Positions 1-9,428 of a DNA stretch of 64,000 bases are shown in pieces. Numbering within the stretch: the stretch's first letter is position 1; every line of letters begins with the position of its first letter. The notes under the pieces are model-generated. The model saw only the letters and a list, made by a program, of their open reading frames with translations. It did not search any database and was not told the DNA's origin. A program made the position numbers and the translations under genes. Source of the stretch: Bacillus sp. PAMC26568 (GTDB lineage: Bacteria > Bacillota > Bacilli > Bacillales > Bacillaceae). The stretch covers positions 2,604,001-2,668,000 of the forward strand of contig NZ_CP060137.1 in the NCBI RefSeq assembly GCF_014235785.1, given 5' to 3'.

Positions 1-870
1 CTTTATCCCAAATATTTTTGCTTCCAGCTCACGGCCTGTCGGTGTTGCCGCTAAGCCTCCCTGCGCTGTTTCTTTAAGGGCAGTCGGCATCGATTGACCG
101 ATTCTGAACATGGCGTCGATCACTTCATCACAAGGTATGCGGCTCGTAATTCCTGCTAATGCCATGTCAGCTGCTATCATTGCATTTGCTGCGCCCATTG
201 CATTTCGTTTTACACATGGAACCTCTACTAATCCAGCTACAGGATCACATACAAGTCCAAGCATATTTTTAAGCGTAATCGCCATTGCCTCGGCAGCCTG
301 GCTTGGTGTGCCTCCGGCCATTTCTGTAATAGCAGCAGCTGCCATTCCTGATGCAGACCCCACTTCAGCCTGACATCCTCCGGCAGCTCCAGAAATAGAT
401 GCATTATTGGCCACAACAAAACCAAATGCACCAGATGTAAACAGAAAATCAATCATTTCATCTCTGCTTGGGTTTAATTTAGCCTTTACCGCAAAAAGAG
501 TACCAGGAACTACACCGGCAGAACCTGCAGTGGGCGTTGCGCAGATAGTGCCCATCGCAGCATTCACTTCATTCGTGGCGACCGCTTTGCTGACAGCATC
601 CAAAATGATTTCTCCAGAGAGAAAGTTCCCTTTCTGGATATAAGCCTGCATGAGAACAGCATCTCCGCCAGTCAGTCCTGAATGAGATCGCACGCCTGAC
701 AGCCCTTTTTCAACCGCTTGTTCCATCACAGTTAAATTTTGATCCATCATCGAAATGATCTGCTCCCTTGTTCTTCCGGTCATTTCCATTTCCTGCTGAA
801 TCATTATTTCCGCTATTTTAACTCCCTTGCTCTCAGCAAGTTCGATTAGTTCCGCTACATTACGAAACAT
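1..870 (-). CDS. sdaAA: L-serine dehydratase, alpha subunit (partial, 3' end outside window)
   Basis: Catalytic half of the two-subunit iron-sulfur L-serine dehydratase, which deaminates serine to pyruvate and ammonia. 290 codons are visible and only the last few residues should be missing. The Cys-rich motifs of the family are present: CATPTAGSAG near residue 110, CDPVAGLVEVPC and a later IPCDE, which supply the Fe-S ligands. The ATG is preceded by a strong GGGGGAAC ribosome site. It follows sdaAB by 35 bases on the same strand, so the two subunits are probably cotranscribed. Identity is clear from the motifs and from the SdaAB partner. Confidence 0.93.
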   Translation of the reverse strand, partial: MFRNVAELIELAESKGVKIAEIMIQQEMEMTGRTREQIISMMDQNLTVMEQAVEKGLSGVRSHSGLTGGDAVLMQAYIQKGNFLSGEIILDAVSKAVATNEVNAAMGTICATPTAGSAGVVPGTLFAVKAKLNPSRDEMIDFLFTSGAFGFVVANNASISGAAGGCQAEVGSASGMAAAAITEMAGGTPSQAAEAMAITLKNMLGLVCDPVAGLVEVPCVKRNAMGAANAMIAADMALAGITSRIPCDEVIDAMFRIGQSMPTALKETAQGGLAATPTGRELEAKIFGIK

Positions 871-905
871 GATAGTTCCCCCAATCACATTACTATCTCT
901 ATGAA

Positions 906-1568
906 TTAATCTGCTATTTTCGTTACTTGCAGTATGTTCGGCAGCGTTTTTAATTCATTCAAAACAGTTTCATCTATATTTTGATCCACTTCGATTGTCA
1001 TTAGTGCAAGCTTTCCTTTTTCCTTGCGGGCAACATTCATATGTCCGATATTGATAGCATGTTTCGCAAGAACATTGGCAACGGCAGCAATTGCGCCAAA
1101 ACGGTCATTGTGCACAACCAAAATTGCAGGGTGGTTTCCTGATAATTTCAGTTCAAACCCATTAAGCTCTGTTATCTCAATTTTCCCTCCGCCAATCGAG
1201 ATCCCGACAAGCTCAAGCTGACCTTGATCATCTCCAATAATGACACGCGCTGTGTTAGGATGATCGGTTAACGCATCTTCTTCTGTGAAGGTCACTTTTA
1301 TCCCTTTTTCATCGGCAATCAAAAGGGACGTTTTAATTCTTTCATCATAGGTATCGAAATCCAGCAAACCGCCAATAATCGCAACATCAGTGCCATGCCC
1401 TTTATATGTTTTTGCAAACGAACCATAGAATGAAATGGCTGCCCACTTCGGCTCTCTTCCGAATAAGCTTCTCGCTACTCTCCCTATTCGGGCAGCACCT
1501 GCCGTATGTGAACTCGAAGGACCAATCATAATCGGTCCGATAATATCAAATACACTTCTATATTTCAT
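906..1568 (-). CDS. sdaAB: L-serine dehydratase, beta subunit
   Basis: Small subunit of the Fe-S L-serine dehydratase. The N-terminus carries the family signature GPIMIGPSSSHTAGAARIG (residues about 12-30), and the C-terminal 75 residues form an ACT domain (HNDRFGAIAAVANVLAKH), a small-molecule-sensing fold that binds serine in related enzymes. 220 residues is the normal length. TTAGGGGGATTTT precedes the ATG. Upstream is a 400-base region with a repeat element and hairpins, so the sdaAB-sdaAA pair is separated from fakA, which lies directly upstream in the B. subtilis arrangement. Confidence 0.95.
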   Translation of the reverse strand: MKYRSVFDIIGPIMIGPSSSHTAGAARIGRVARSLFGREPKWAAISFYGSFAKTYKGHGTDVAIIGGLLDFDTYDERIKTSLLIADEKGIKVTFTEEDALTDHPNTARVIIGDDQGQLELVGISIGGGKIEITELNGFELKLSGNHPAILVVHNDRFGAIAAVANVLAKHAINIGHMNVARKEKGKLALMTIEVDQNIDETVLNELKTLPNILQVTKIAD

Positions 1569-1587
1569 AAAATCCCCCTAAATTTTG

Positions 1588-1707
1588 AAAAGTGCAAGCA
1601 CATTGATTAGCGCATACAGGCAGATAAGGATCCGACAGTAAAGTCCGGGTTTGACTTTAATGGCAGATCCGTTTTGACCGAGGAGCTAGTTGCTTGCGCT
1701 AGACATG
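1588..1707. repeat. Short imperfect-palindrome dispersed repeat, copy 1
   Basis: About 120 bases whose ends are imperfect inverted repeats: AGTGCAAGCAC on the left and the complement of AGCGCAAGCA on the right. The right end (1679-1707) matches 26 of 29 bases of a second copy at 51723-51751, in the same orientation. Inside is a hairpin with 7-base arms (TAAAGTC/GACTTTA). It ends within about 10 bases of the sdaAB ribosome site, so it lies in the 5' leader. It resembles the small noncoding repeats scattered through Bacillus genomes; a MITE-like nature is inference. Confidence 0.6.
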
Positions 1708-1737
1708 AATAAGCAATATTATTTTTAACTCTCCCCT

Positions 1738-1781
1738 GCAAATCTCAGTTTAACAGAAAAGTAAGATTTGCGAAAACGCAA
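1738..1781 (-). promoter_or_regulatory. Two overlapping inverted repeats upstream of sdaAB
   Basis: GCAAATCT (1738-1745) pairs with AGATTTGC (1764-1771), and TTGCG (1768-1772) pairs with CGCAA (1777-1781) around AAAA. Both use bases 1768-1771, so the two hairpins would exclude each other. This may be an operator or an RNA switch for sdaAB; no function is established. No convincing -35/-10 pair was found nearby. Confidence 0.35.
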
Positions 1782-1928
1782 TCATATATAAATACTTCTC
1801 AGATAACCCATTTTTTGTATTTTGGACAATTGTCTTTTCCACAGCAAGTTTTATGGTGAAGAATACCGTTAAAAGGAAAGAACACTTTCTGCAAAAAAAC
1901 TATATTTTTACTCTATTAATTATTCCAG

Positions 1929-1964
1929 GAAACATAAGAAATAGAAGGGGGTCACCCTTCTATT
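1929..1964 (-). terminator. Terminator downstream of fakA
   Basis: Perfect 10-base stem AATAGAAGGG/CCCTTCTATT with a 5-base loop, starting 9 bases beyond the fakA stop codon and followed on the minus strand by TTCTTATGTTT. The T-tract is interrupted, so efficiency may be partial. Confidence 0.7.
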
Positions 1965-1972
1965 CCTATGAA

Positions 1973-3649
1973 TTATTCAATTGAGAAAATGTAGGAGTAT
2001 AATGGCTGTTCACCTTTATGAACTTCCACTTCAACATCTTCGTACGTTTCTTCAATGAATTGCACCAAATCTTTCATTTCTTCGTCAGCAGCATCTTCAC
2101 CTTGAAGAACGGTCAAAATTTCATCATCTTTTGAAATCATTGTTTCAAGAAGTTTTTTTGCAGCAGCTAACTGCTGAGTGTCCTTTGTAACTATTTTGCC
2201 ATTTGAGATACCCATGAAGTCGCCTTTTGCGATATCAAGACCATCAATATTCGTATCGCGAACCGCATACGTAATTTGACCTGTCTTTACAGTGCTTAGT
2301 GCATCCTTCATGATTTCTTCGTTCTCTTCTGGAGCAGCAGTCGGATTAAAAGCAAGCAAAGCTGCCATCCCTTGAGGCACCGTTTTAGAAGGAATAACAA
2401 GGACCTTTTCATCGACTACTGAGGCTGCCTGCTGTGCTGCCATGACAATATTCGAATTGTTAGGCAAGATAATAACATTTTCGGCATTTACATCTTTTAT
2501 TGCCTGGACGATGTCTTCTGTGCTAGGATTCATCGTTTGTCCGCCTTCAATAACGGAATGTGAACCTATGCTTCTGAAAAGATTAGCGATTCCTTTTCCC
2601 ATTGTTACAGTAACGACGCCATATTTTTGCTTCTCTTTCTTTTTTGGTGCAGCGTTTTTCACAGGAGCCTGAGGAGCATCGACAAGCAAGCTTGTATGCT
2701 GCTGGCGCATGTTTTCGATTTTCATGTTGATCAGACTGCCATAGCGCTGCCCATATGTAAGTACTTTACCAGGATACTCAGCATGAATATGTACTTTTAC
2801 AATCTCATCATCAGCTATTACCAATAAGGAATCGCCATGCTCACTGAGATCTTGTCTGAATTGGTCTTCCGAAAATGCATCTTTGTCATCTTCAAAACGA
2901 ACCATAAATTCGGTACAGTATCCAAACTCAATATCTTCTGTGTTGATGTGAGATGCTACGTTCTTATGATGCTCTGCACTAACAAGATCTGTCATTGAAG
3001 CAGAGACTGGGATAGAAGATACCTTTTCGCCTTTAAGTTCTGCTAAGAAGCCCTCGTATACAAATACAAGACCCTGTCCGCCGCTATCGACAACACCAAC
3101 TTCTTTCAAAACTGGCAATAAATCCGGTGTTCTTTCTAATGATGCTTTTGCTTCTGTTAAAACAGCTTCCATTAATTTATCTAATGAAATGGAAGAGTCT
3201 GCTTCAATTGCAGCAACTGCTTTCTTTGCAGAGTCCTTCGCAACTGTCAATATTGTTCCTTCAACAGGCTTCATTACTGCTTTATAGGCGGTGTCGACTC
3301 CAGCCTGTAATGCGTTGGCGAAATCAACGCTTTTTATTGTGCTTTTCATTTCAATAGCTTTCGAAAAACCTCTGAATAATTGAGAAAGAATAACACCGGA
3401 ATTTCCGCGTGCACCCATTAATAGACCTTTTGAAAGAGCTGCACCGACCTTTCCGATATGGTCAGAAACATTGTTTCCTACCTCTTTCGCACCAGATGTC
3501 ATCGAAAGATTCATGTTCGTTCCAGTATCTCCATCCGGAACTGGAAAAACGTTTAAGGCATCAACGTATTTTGCATTGTTTGACAGATGACCTGCACCCT
3601 GCATAATCATTTCAGCGAAACGTTTCCCATCTAAGATTGTAATTGACAC
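1973..3649 (-). CDS. fakA: Fatty acid kinase, ATP-binding subunit (YloV/DAK2-DegV type)
   Basis: 558 residues. The N-terminal DhaL-like (DAK2) domain has the ATP/Mg motif VPDGDTGTNMN at residues 37-47 and GARGNSGVILSQ near 80-90. The C-terminal half is the YloV/DegV-like region. In the family FakA phosphorylates fatty acids bound to a FakB protein, which lets exogenous fatty acids enter phospholipids. The start is GTG, 8 bases after GGAGGAAAAA. It sits 17 bases after the Asp23-family gene, the usual Bacillus pair. No FakB gene is in this window. Confidence 0.93.
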   Translation of the reverse strand: MSITILDGKRFAEMIMQGAGHLSNNAKYVDALNVFPVPDGDTGTNMNLSMTSGAKEVGNNVSDHIGKVGAALSKGLLMGARGNSGVILSQLFRGFSKAIEMKSTIKSVDFANALQAGVDTAYKAVMKPVEGTILTVAKDSAKKAVAAIEADSSISLDKLMEAVLTEAKASLERTPDLLPVLKEVGVVDSGGQGLVFVYEGFLAELKGEKVSSIPVSASMTDLVSAEHHKNVASHINTEDIEFGYCTEFMVRFEDDKDAFSEDQFRQDLSEHGDSLLVIADDEIVKVHIHAEYPGKVLTYGQRYGSLINMKIENMRQQHTSLLVDAPQAPVKNAAPKKKEKQKYGVVTVTMGKGIANLFRSIGSHSVIEGGQTMNPSTEDIVQAIKDVNAENVIILPNNSNIVMAAQQAASVVDEKVLVIPSKTVPQGMAALLAFNPTAAPEENEEIMKDALSTVKTGQITYAVRDTNIDGLDIAKGDFMGISNGKIVTKDTQQLAAAKKLLETMISKDDEILTVLQGEDAADEEMKDLVQFIEETYEDVEVEVHKGEQPLYSYIFSIE

Positions 3650-3666
3650 GGACTTTTTCCTCCTTA

Positions 3667-4029
3667 CTACGGGTTCGTTACACGAACACTCTGAACAAAA
3701 ATATTGACTGAATCAACAGCTAGTCCAACTGTTTTATCCAGTGTGTACTTCACTTTCGTTTGAACATTATGAGCCACTTCAGAGATTTTAGTTCCGTAGC
3801 TGACGATAATGTACATATCAATATTGATATGATCTTCTTCTTGACGGACAATAACTCCCCTGCTGAAATTTTCTTTTCTTAAAATCTCAGTGATGCCGTC
3901 TTTAATTTGATTTTTTGATGCCATACCGACAATACCATAGCAATCAATAGCTGCACCGCCTGCAACGGTTGCAATAACTTCATTGGATATGTCAATTTGT
4001 CCGTACTTTGTTTTCATTTCGATGGACAT
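3667..4029 (-). CDS. yloU: Asp23/Gls24 family envelope-stress protein (YloU)
   Basis: 120-residue Asp23/Gls24 family protein with the pattern EVIATVAGGAAIDCYGIVGM and, later, a conserved region ending in VNIFVQSVRV. Members associate with the membrane or cell-envelope stress response; the exact job of YloU is not known. The ATG follows AAAGGGGGAAC. It is cotranscribed with fakA, and the divergent intergenic region to rpmB must hold its promoter. Confidence 0.9.
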   Translation of the reverse strand: MSIEMKTKYGQIDISNEVIATVAGGAAIDCYGIVGMASKNQIKDGITEILRKENFSRGVIVRQEEDHINIDMYIIVSYGTKISEVAHNVQTKVKYTLDKTVGLAVDSVNIFVQSVRVTNP

Positions 4030-4051
4030 GATTGTTCCCCCTTTGGAATTG

Positions 4052-4092
4052 TTCGCATAGGCTAAAGCTATTTTACTATATACAAACGATTT
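4052..4092 (-). promoter_or_regulatory. Weak candidate promoter for yloU-fakA
   Basis: On the minus strand a TAAAAT -10-like hexamer occurs about 45 bases before the yloU ATG, with a poor TTTAAA -35 about 16 bases upstream. Assigned from sequence only. Confidence 0.3.
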
Positions 4093-4205
4093 TTAAAAGT
4101 CATTCCCTGCCCAGTCATGGGATATCTTACACTATAGTATTATTCAGCCTGAAATATTCATGTATGTCAAGGAAAAATTCTTGAAAGCAAAAGCAAGAAC
4201 TATTG

Positions 4206-4240
4206 CATTCCGAAAGCAGTTGTGATAAATTATTAAAGTA
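4206..4240 (+). promoter_or_regulatory. Candidate sigmaA promoter for rpmB
   Basis: TTGCAT, a 17-base spacer, then TAAATT, about 70 bases upstream of the rpmB start. The -35 is good and the -10 is poor. Confidence 0.4.
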
Positions 4241-4248
4241 TCTCATGA

Positions 4249-4494
<246 letters not shown>

Positions 4495-4570
4495 TCAAAA
4501 GCATTCGCTTTTGACCCGTTCATTTCTATAGATTTATGAAGAACTTCGGACGGGATTTAAAAACATACGA

Positions 4571-4598
4571 AAAAGCACCGCATAAGCGGTGCTTTTTT
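4571..4598. terminator. Bidirectional terminator between rpmB and spoVM
   Basis: Stem AAAGCACCGC/GCGGTGCTTT around ATAA, with T-runs on both strands. It ends rpmB transcripts and those coming from spoVM. Confidence 0.88.
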
Positions 4599-4683
4599 CA
4601 TTTTTTTGGATACTGCAAAACTGCTGAAGTACGGATAAGGAAACAAGATTTCTTGAGTCAAGTTCAAGATTCATTATTGAAGC

Positions 4684-4764
4684 TTAGTCTTTTTTAAACG
4701 AGCCCAGCATTGCCCGGATAATGCCGCCTAAAAACTTCGGTAATTTGATCGTATAAAATTTCAT
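4684..4764 (-). CDS. spoVM: SpoVM, spore coat assembly peptide
   Basis: 26-codon gene for the amphipathic peptide that recognises the convex forespore membrane and recruits SpoIVA for coat assembly. The product starts MKFYTIKLPKFLGG and ends AMLGSFKKD, nearly the same as the B. subtilis peptide, including the helix-breaking Pro9. A GAGGAGGGAAAGT ribosome site decides the start; the longer in-frame extension upstream has no family counterpart. It lies between rpmB and thiN as in B. subtilis. A sigmaE promoter is expected but was not confidently found. Confidence 0.96.
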   Translation of the reverse strand: MKFYTIKLPKFLGGIIRAMLGSFKKD

Positions 4765-5061
4765 ACTTTCCCTCCTCAGCCATTCGTTCAAAATGATGAT
4801 GAAAAGAATTATCTTTCTCCTCGTCTCCATCATATGCGAGACACAAGCTGCCTCGATTATTTTTTTAGCCTCTTTTCTAAAACATTGTTGCCTTTCAATC
4901 ATTTTTAGAGCGTCTGATCGTTATTTAAGGGTTGAAATGAATTTTATTAGAAAAGAGCACGACACCCTGCTAACAGACCAGAATGAGCCCTAAAACGACA
5001 AACAACAATCTTTGTGAAAACAGCCTTTTTTTAAGATCGCGTTAGGGCATCATGCCAGAAG
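4765..5061. other. Spacer between spoVM and thiN
   Basis: About 300 bases without a supported gene. It holds one copy of a short dispersed repeat (4992-5032), an imperfect palindrome GGCATCATGCC just past the thiN stop, and whatever promoter serves spoVM. Short reading frames here have no ribosome site or recognisable product. Confidence 0.5.
4992..5032 (-). repeat. Dispersed AGGCT-type short repeat, copy A
   Basis: On the minus strand it reads AAGGCTGTTTTCACAAAG then ATTGTTGTTTG. It shares this core with copies near 27342, 31151 and 32751. All four have the same orientation. Confidence 0.55.
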
Positions 5062-5703
5062 CTATTCATCAGTACTTCTTACCATCAATAATATGCCATT
5101 CTCAAACGAAAAAGTACCGGATGAATGAATAAGTTCATTACTAATACATAGTGTTGATCCAAGCTTTATATGACAATTTAAGAGCGGATATTTAAAACCA
5201 TCCAGCGTTATTCCAATTACCTCTTCGCTAACAGGCAGAAAAGAGACGTACGGAAACCTGTTATCCATTTGGACTTTATGCACTCCAGGCAGAAAAACCG
5301 AAATTTCATTTGTCTGATCAATAATCTTGATTCTTGCATTTGAGTATTTAGCAAGAAGCTGTGTATTTGCCAGAAAATGATCAAGTCTCCCTCCAGTTGA
5401 TCCAAATAAAAGGATTTCATCCGGATTCTGAAGAATCGCCCACTCAATCGCTATTTCGGTATCTGTCTTATCTTTTTCAGCAGGGAAAAGATCCAAATGC
5501 ACTGAGGATTTATTCAATTTCTCCCGTTCGTCAATCGTTATTGAATCAAAATCCCCAAAAGCCCGAACTGGAGCAATACCTGCTTCCTGCATATAAATTA
5601 CTCCACGGTCGACTCCAATCCAGCACACATCTTCACGGTGATGGGTATTCAACGCAGGAATATATCTTTTTGGTCCTCCTGCTACAATATGTATTGATTT
5701 CAT
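5062..5703 (-). CDS. thiN: Thiamine pyrophosphokinase
   Basis: 213-residue enzyme that transfers pyrophosphate from ATP to thiamine. The family motifs are GDFDS at residues 50-54, the KDKTDTE motif at 78-83 and GSTGGRLDHF at 101-110, whose acidic residues bind the metal and ATP. Two starts are possible: GTG at 5710-5712 and ATG at 5701-5703. The AAGGGTG ribosome site abuts the GTG but is correctly spaced from the ATG, so the ATG was chosen. Position next to rpe matches B. subtilis. Confidence 0.93.
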   Translation of the reverse strand: MKSIHIVAGGPKRYIPALNTHHREDVCWIGVDRGVIYMQEAGIAPVRAFGDFDSITIDEREKLNKSSVHLDLFPAEKDKTDTEIAIEWAILQNPDEILLFGSTGGRLDHFLANTQLLAKYSNARIKIIDQTNEISVFLPGVHKVQMDNRFPYVSFLPVSEEVIGITLDGFKYPLLNCHIKLGSTLCISNELIHSSGTFSFENGILLMVRSTDE

Positions 5704-5864
5704 TTTAGTCACCCTTGCTGAATAAGAATATCGAATTAGTTTACATAATAATATTATAGTTCTTAAAGTTGTTAATCTTTTTTTACGGCAAAATGCAGCA
5801 GATTTAGACTGCAGCAGCTCCCTTTTATGCCATCCCTCTTACCTGTGAGGTTTTTTCATATAGA

Positions 5865-5890
5865 CAAAAAGAACCGCAAAAGCGGTTCTT
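5865..5890 (-). terminator. Terminator downstream of rpe
   Basis: Stem AAGAACCGC/GCGGTTCTT with a TTTT loop and trailing TTTTTGTC on the minus strand; it starts at the rpe stop codon. It ends the long housekeeping operon before thiN. Confidence 0.85.
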
Positions 5891-6536
5891 AAGCATTTCT
5901 GATTCTTTGAATCGCTTTCGTGCGGTCAGTTTGATTGTATATGGCTGATCCTGCAACAAGGACATTTGCTCCAGCTTCTATACAGAGCTTCGCTGTTTCC
6001 TCGTTGACTCCTCCATCAACTTCAATCTCGACTTGCAGGCCGCGTTCTTTTACCATATCTGAAACTTCTTTAATTTTAGGAAGAACAGAATGGATAAAGG
6101 ATTGCCCGCCGAATCCTGGATTGACAGTCATAAGCAGAACTAGATCGACCTCATCCAAAACTTCTTTTATCATGTTTGCTGGTGTATGCGGATTTAGGAC
6201 AACACCAGCCTTTACACCTTCTGACTTAATCTGCTGAATCGTCCGATGTAAGTGGGGACACGCTTCGACATGAACAGATATGATGTCAGCGCCCATTTTG
6301 GCAAAGGTTCCAATGAAAGCGTCCGGATTCTCAATCATTAAATGTACATCTAGAGGAAGGTTCGTGACTGGTCTTATTGCTTCGACAATAAGAGGACCAA
6401 TTGTGATATTAGGCACAAAATGTCCATCCATGACATCAACATGAATGTAATCAGCTCCTCCTCTTTCAACATCTTCAATGTCTGCCCCAAGCCGTGCAAA
6501 GTCTGCTGAAAGAATCGATGGTGCAATTTTAATCAT
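5889..6536 (-). CDS. rpe: Ribulose-phosphate 3-epimerase
   Basis: 215-residue TIM-barrel enzyme of the pentose phosphate pathway that interconverts D-ribulose 5-phosphate and D-xylulose 5-phosphate. Motifs: [11 protein letters not shown] near the N-terminus, [12 protein letters not shown] (metal and catalytic residues), [10 protein letters not shown] and VDGGVN (phosphate binding). The start lies 2 bases past the rsgA stop, and its GAGGTAC ribosome site is inside the rsgA end, so the two are translationally close. Confidence 0.97.
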   Translation of the reverse strand: MIKIAPSILSADFARLGADIEDVERGGADYIHVDVMDGHFVPNITIGPLIVEAIRPVTNLPLDVHLMIENPDAFIGTFAKMGADIISVHVEACPHLHRTIQQIKSEGVKAGVVLNPHTPANMIKEVLDEVDLVLLMTVNPGFGGQSFIHSVLPKIKEVSDMVKERGLQVEIEVDGGVNEETAKLCIEAGANVLVAGSAIYNQTDRTKAIQRIRNA

Positions 6537-6538
6537 GT

Positions 6539-7423
6539 TTAGTACCTCGGCTTTCTATCCTTTATTTCTTCGATGAAACTCAAATAATGTTCATAACGGT
6601 ATTTAGGAATTTCTCCTTGTTCAACTGCGGTTTTAATCGCACATTTCGGCTCTGAAACATGTGTGCAGGCTCTGAATTTGCATTGATCGCTTCTTTCCTT
6701 CATTTCGGGAAAACAATAGGATAATTCTTCAGCCTCAATTGACATGAACTCAAGTGAACTGAAGCCTGGTGTGTCTGCTACAAGTCCTGATCCGACAGGA
6801 ATGAGCTCAACATGTCTTGTCGTATGCTTGCCTCGGCCCAAATGAGATGAAATGCCGCTTGTTTTCAGCTCCAGCTCAGGTCGAAGCACATTTAATAGGG
6901 ATGATTTCCCTACACCTGACTGACCTGCAAATACTGAAATCCGGTCATTTAATAAGGGTAGAAGCTCAGTTATCCCAACCGAATCCAGAGTTGATGTTAA
7001 GCGCACTTCATAACCTATTTTGCGGTAATCTTCTGCAAACTGAACAATTTCATTTTTTTGTTTTTCATCTTCAATTAGATCTGTTTTGCTGATGCAAATG
7101 ATTGGTTCAATATCTTTTGACTCGATTAATACTAGAAATCGATCAAGCAGGACGGTGCTGAAATCAGGTTCAAGGGCTGAAAACACAAGAATTGCCTGAT
7201 CAACATTTGCAATAGGAGGGCGAACGAGCTCATTTTTGCGCTCAAACACCTCCAAAATTGTACCTTCTCGTTCATTTTCATACTCATAAACTACTTCGTC
7301 GCCTACAAGTGGAGTTACTTTATTTTTTCGGAAAACTCCACGGCCGCGGCATTGAATCGTCCGGTCTCCGTCAAGACAATAATAAAAACCGCTTAACGCT
7401 TTAATAATTTTGCCTTTAGGCAT
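6539..7423 (-). CDS. rsgA: Ribosome small subunit-dependent GTPase RsgA
   Basis: 294-residue circularly permuted GTPase that helps late 30S subunit assembly. An N-terminal OB fold is followed by the permuted motif order: G4 SKTDL at residues 112-116, G1 GQSGVGKSS at 167-175, then G3 DTPG at 217-220. A C-terminal zinc knuckle uses Cys248, Cys253, His255 and Cys261. AGGAGGAAATCT precedes the ATG. It sits between prkC and rpe as in B. subtilis, where it is called CpgA and is linked to the PrkC kinase. Confidence 0.97.
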   Translation of the reverse strand: MPKGKIIKALSGFYYCLDGDRTIQCRGRGVFRKNKVTPLVGDEVVYEYENEREGTILEVFERKNELVRPPIANVDQAILVFSALEPDFSTVLLDRFLVLIESKDIEPIICISKTDLIEDEKQKNEIVQFAEDYRKIGYEVRLTSTLDSVGITELLPLLNDRISVFAGQSGVGKSSLLNVLRPELELKTSGISSHLGRGKHTTRHVELIPVGSGLVADTPGFSSLEFMSIEAEELSYCFPEMKERSDQCKFRACTHVSEPKCAIKTAVEQGEIPKYRYEHYLSFIEEIKDRKPRY

Positions 7424-7445
7424 AGATTTCCTCCTTGATGCCTGA

Positions 7446-9428
7446 TTACTCAGGATACGGAATCGTATTTGATTCTACTACGAGATTGTCAATACTGACT
7501 TGATAGTAAGCTTTATTACCGGGTGCGATTGAAAATTCGACTTCCCTGGTTGTCGATTCGAATGTTGTAAACGTATCATACACATCTGAAATTGAACGTG
7601 TTTCATCATCAATTAATATACGTACCTCTACAGGTTGTCCTGCCTTTTCCGGAGGATACGGCACTTCAATTATTTTCTTTACTTTTTGGATCGGTTTTTG
7701 TTCAGGACCAAGTGATATCGTTACTTCCACCGTCCCCCCCGGAAGAACTTTTGAAGATGGTGAAGGGGATTGAGTGATTACTTCTCCTTGACTGACAGTT
7801 TCAGAATGTTCTTCTTTTCTGACAACATTCAAACCAGTTTCTTCTATATATGCGTTCAGCGCTTCCTCGGAATAGCCTGACAAGTCCTGAAGTTCAAACG
7901 CTTCTGGACCTTTGCTTACCGTTAGGACAAGCTCATCTTCACTAGGTATGATTTCTTCTCCAGGATCTGGATCCTGCTCTAAAATCGTACCTGCTGCAGC
8001 TTCGTTAAATTCTTCTTCAACGATAATTTTAGTTAACCCTTTTCGTTCAAGAAGATCACGGACTCTGCTTATATCGCGGTCGACATAATCATCTAGCTCC
8101 AGTTTTTCTTTTCCAGAACTTTCATAGATGATGATTGAATCACCTTCATTTACGACAGTTCCTGCCTCAGGCTTAGTTTTTACAACATGACCTTCCTGAA
8201 TCTCTTCGTCTTCAATTAAAACAGGGTCGCCAACATCGAATCCTTCTTCTACCAGCTGTTCTAGAGCATCTTCATATTTCATTCCTTTTAAGTCCGGAAT
8301 TTCGATTTCATCCGGCATTAATAATTTTGGTATAAGGGTTACAGATCCGATTCCTGCAATGAGTAGAAGAAAGAAAGTTGTCAGCAGAATAACACCAATC
8401 TTGCTTTTTTTCTTTTTTTCTTTTTTGACCTTCTTAGGCGCTTCCTTTGCTGGCTGTTTCTGCTTCTCAATTTCTGTTTGATTATTATCAGGTGCACGAA
8501 CAAGCGTTTCGTCTGCTTTTCCGAACATGTCCTCGTTCGTTATGATCGGAATCGCTTTTGTTGCTTCATTATCTTCTGGAATGATGAATTTTTTTTCACT
8601 CAGTCTATCTGGTCTTAATGCTGTTGTAATATCTTCTTCCATGTCTTCAGCAGAATCATACCTATGAAAGGTATCCTTAGCCATTGCCTTCAATATGATA
8701 TTTTCAACACTTTGCGGCACAGTAGAATTCCATCGCTTAGCAGATGGGGTTTCAGACTGCAAATGTTTAAGTGCAATGGAGATTGCAGATTCCCCGTCAA
8801 ATGGCAGTCTGCCTGTCAGCAGCTCAAATAAGACGATGCCAAGGGAGTAAATATCTGATTTTTTATTGGCCATTCCCCCGCGAGCCTGTTCGGGTGATAA
8901 ATAATGAACCGAGCCTAAAACAGAATTTGTCTGGGTGATCGTCGTAGAACTTAATGCCATCGCAATCCCAAAATCGGTTACTTTTACATTGCCGTGAGGA
9001 TCAATTAAAATGTTATGAGGTTTAATATCCCGATGGACGATATGATTTTCATGGGCATGTGCAATCGCTGAAACGATTTGTTCCATAATATTCAAAGCTT
9101 CTCTTGGGTGGAGCGGCGCATATTGCTGTATGTATTGTTTTAACGTTTTGCCTTCGACATATTCCATGACGATATAATAAATCTCATCTTCCTCCCCAAC
9201 ATCATAAATACTGACGATGTTCGGATGGGCAAGACTTGTTGCCGATTGTGCTTCCCGCCTAAAGCGTTTAATAAATTCTTCGTCATTTGAGAAATCGAAT
9301 CTGAGCACTTTGATCGCAACATCACGATCGAGGATCATATCCCGCGCCAAATATACGTTTGCCATTCCGCCGCCGCCAATGACCTTAAGAATTTTATATC
9401 TGCCGCTTAAGCGCTTGCCAATTAACAC
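7446..9428 (-). CDS. prkC: PASTA-domain Ser/Thr protein kinase PrkC
   Basis: 660-residue transmembrane Hanks-type kinase that senses cell-wall muropeptides and drives spore germination and growth signalling in Bacillus. Kinase domain at about 11-270: glycine loop GGGGMA at 18-23, Lys40, HRD 132-134, DFG 152-154, with a Thr/Ser-rich activation loop. One membrane helix at about 344-366 follows a Lys-rich juxtamembrane stretch. Three extracellular PASTA repeats (about 376-582) and a C-terminal Ig-like region follow. The start is GTG, with GAGGGTGATCAGAC ahead of it, overlapping the end of prpC by 7 bases. Confidence 0.97.
   Translation of the reverse strand: MLIGKRLSGRYKILKVIGGGGMANVYLARDMILDRDVAIKVLRFDFSNDEEFIKRFRREAQSATSLAHPNIVSIYDVGEEDEIYYIVMEYVEGKTLKQYIQQYAPLHPREALNIMEQIVSAIAHAHENHIVHRDIKPHNILIDPHGNVKVTDFGIAMALSSTTITQTNSVLGSVHYLSPEQARGGMANKKSDIYSLGIVLFELLTGRLPFDGESAISIALKHLQSETPSAKRWNSTVPQSVENIILKAMAKDTFHRYDSAEDMEEDITTALRPDRLSEKKFIIPEDNEATKAIPIITNEDMFGKADETLVRAPDNNQTEIEKQKQPAKEAPKKVKKEKKKKSKIGVILLTTFFLLLIAGIGSVTLIPKLLMPDEIEIPDLKGMKYEDALEQLVEEGFDVGDPVLIEDEEIQEGHVVKTKPEAGTVVNEGDSIIIYESSGKEKLELDDYVDRDISRVRDLLERKGLTKIIVEEEFNEAAAGTILEQDPDPGEEIIPSEDELVLTVSKGPEAFELQDLSGYSEEALNAYIEETGLNVVRKEEHSETVSQGEVITQSPSPSSKVLPGGTVEVTISLGPEQKPIQKVKKIIEVPYPPEKAGQPVEVRILIDDETRSISDVYDTFTTFESTTREVEFSIAPGNKAYYQVSIDNLVVESNTIPYPE

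Noticed and set aside
110..643. Plus-strand reading frames over the sdaAA region
   Set aside because: They oppose a clearly conserved minus-strand gene with all SdaAA motifs; they lack ribosome sites.
4180..4204. TTCTTG/CAAGAA inverted repeat upstream of rpmB
   Set aside because: Only six base pairs and no gene end nearby for it to terminate.
4793..4993. 66-codon plus-strand frame opposite spoVM leader
   Set aside because: No ribosome site; antisense to the region that must hold the spoVM promoter.
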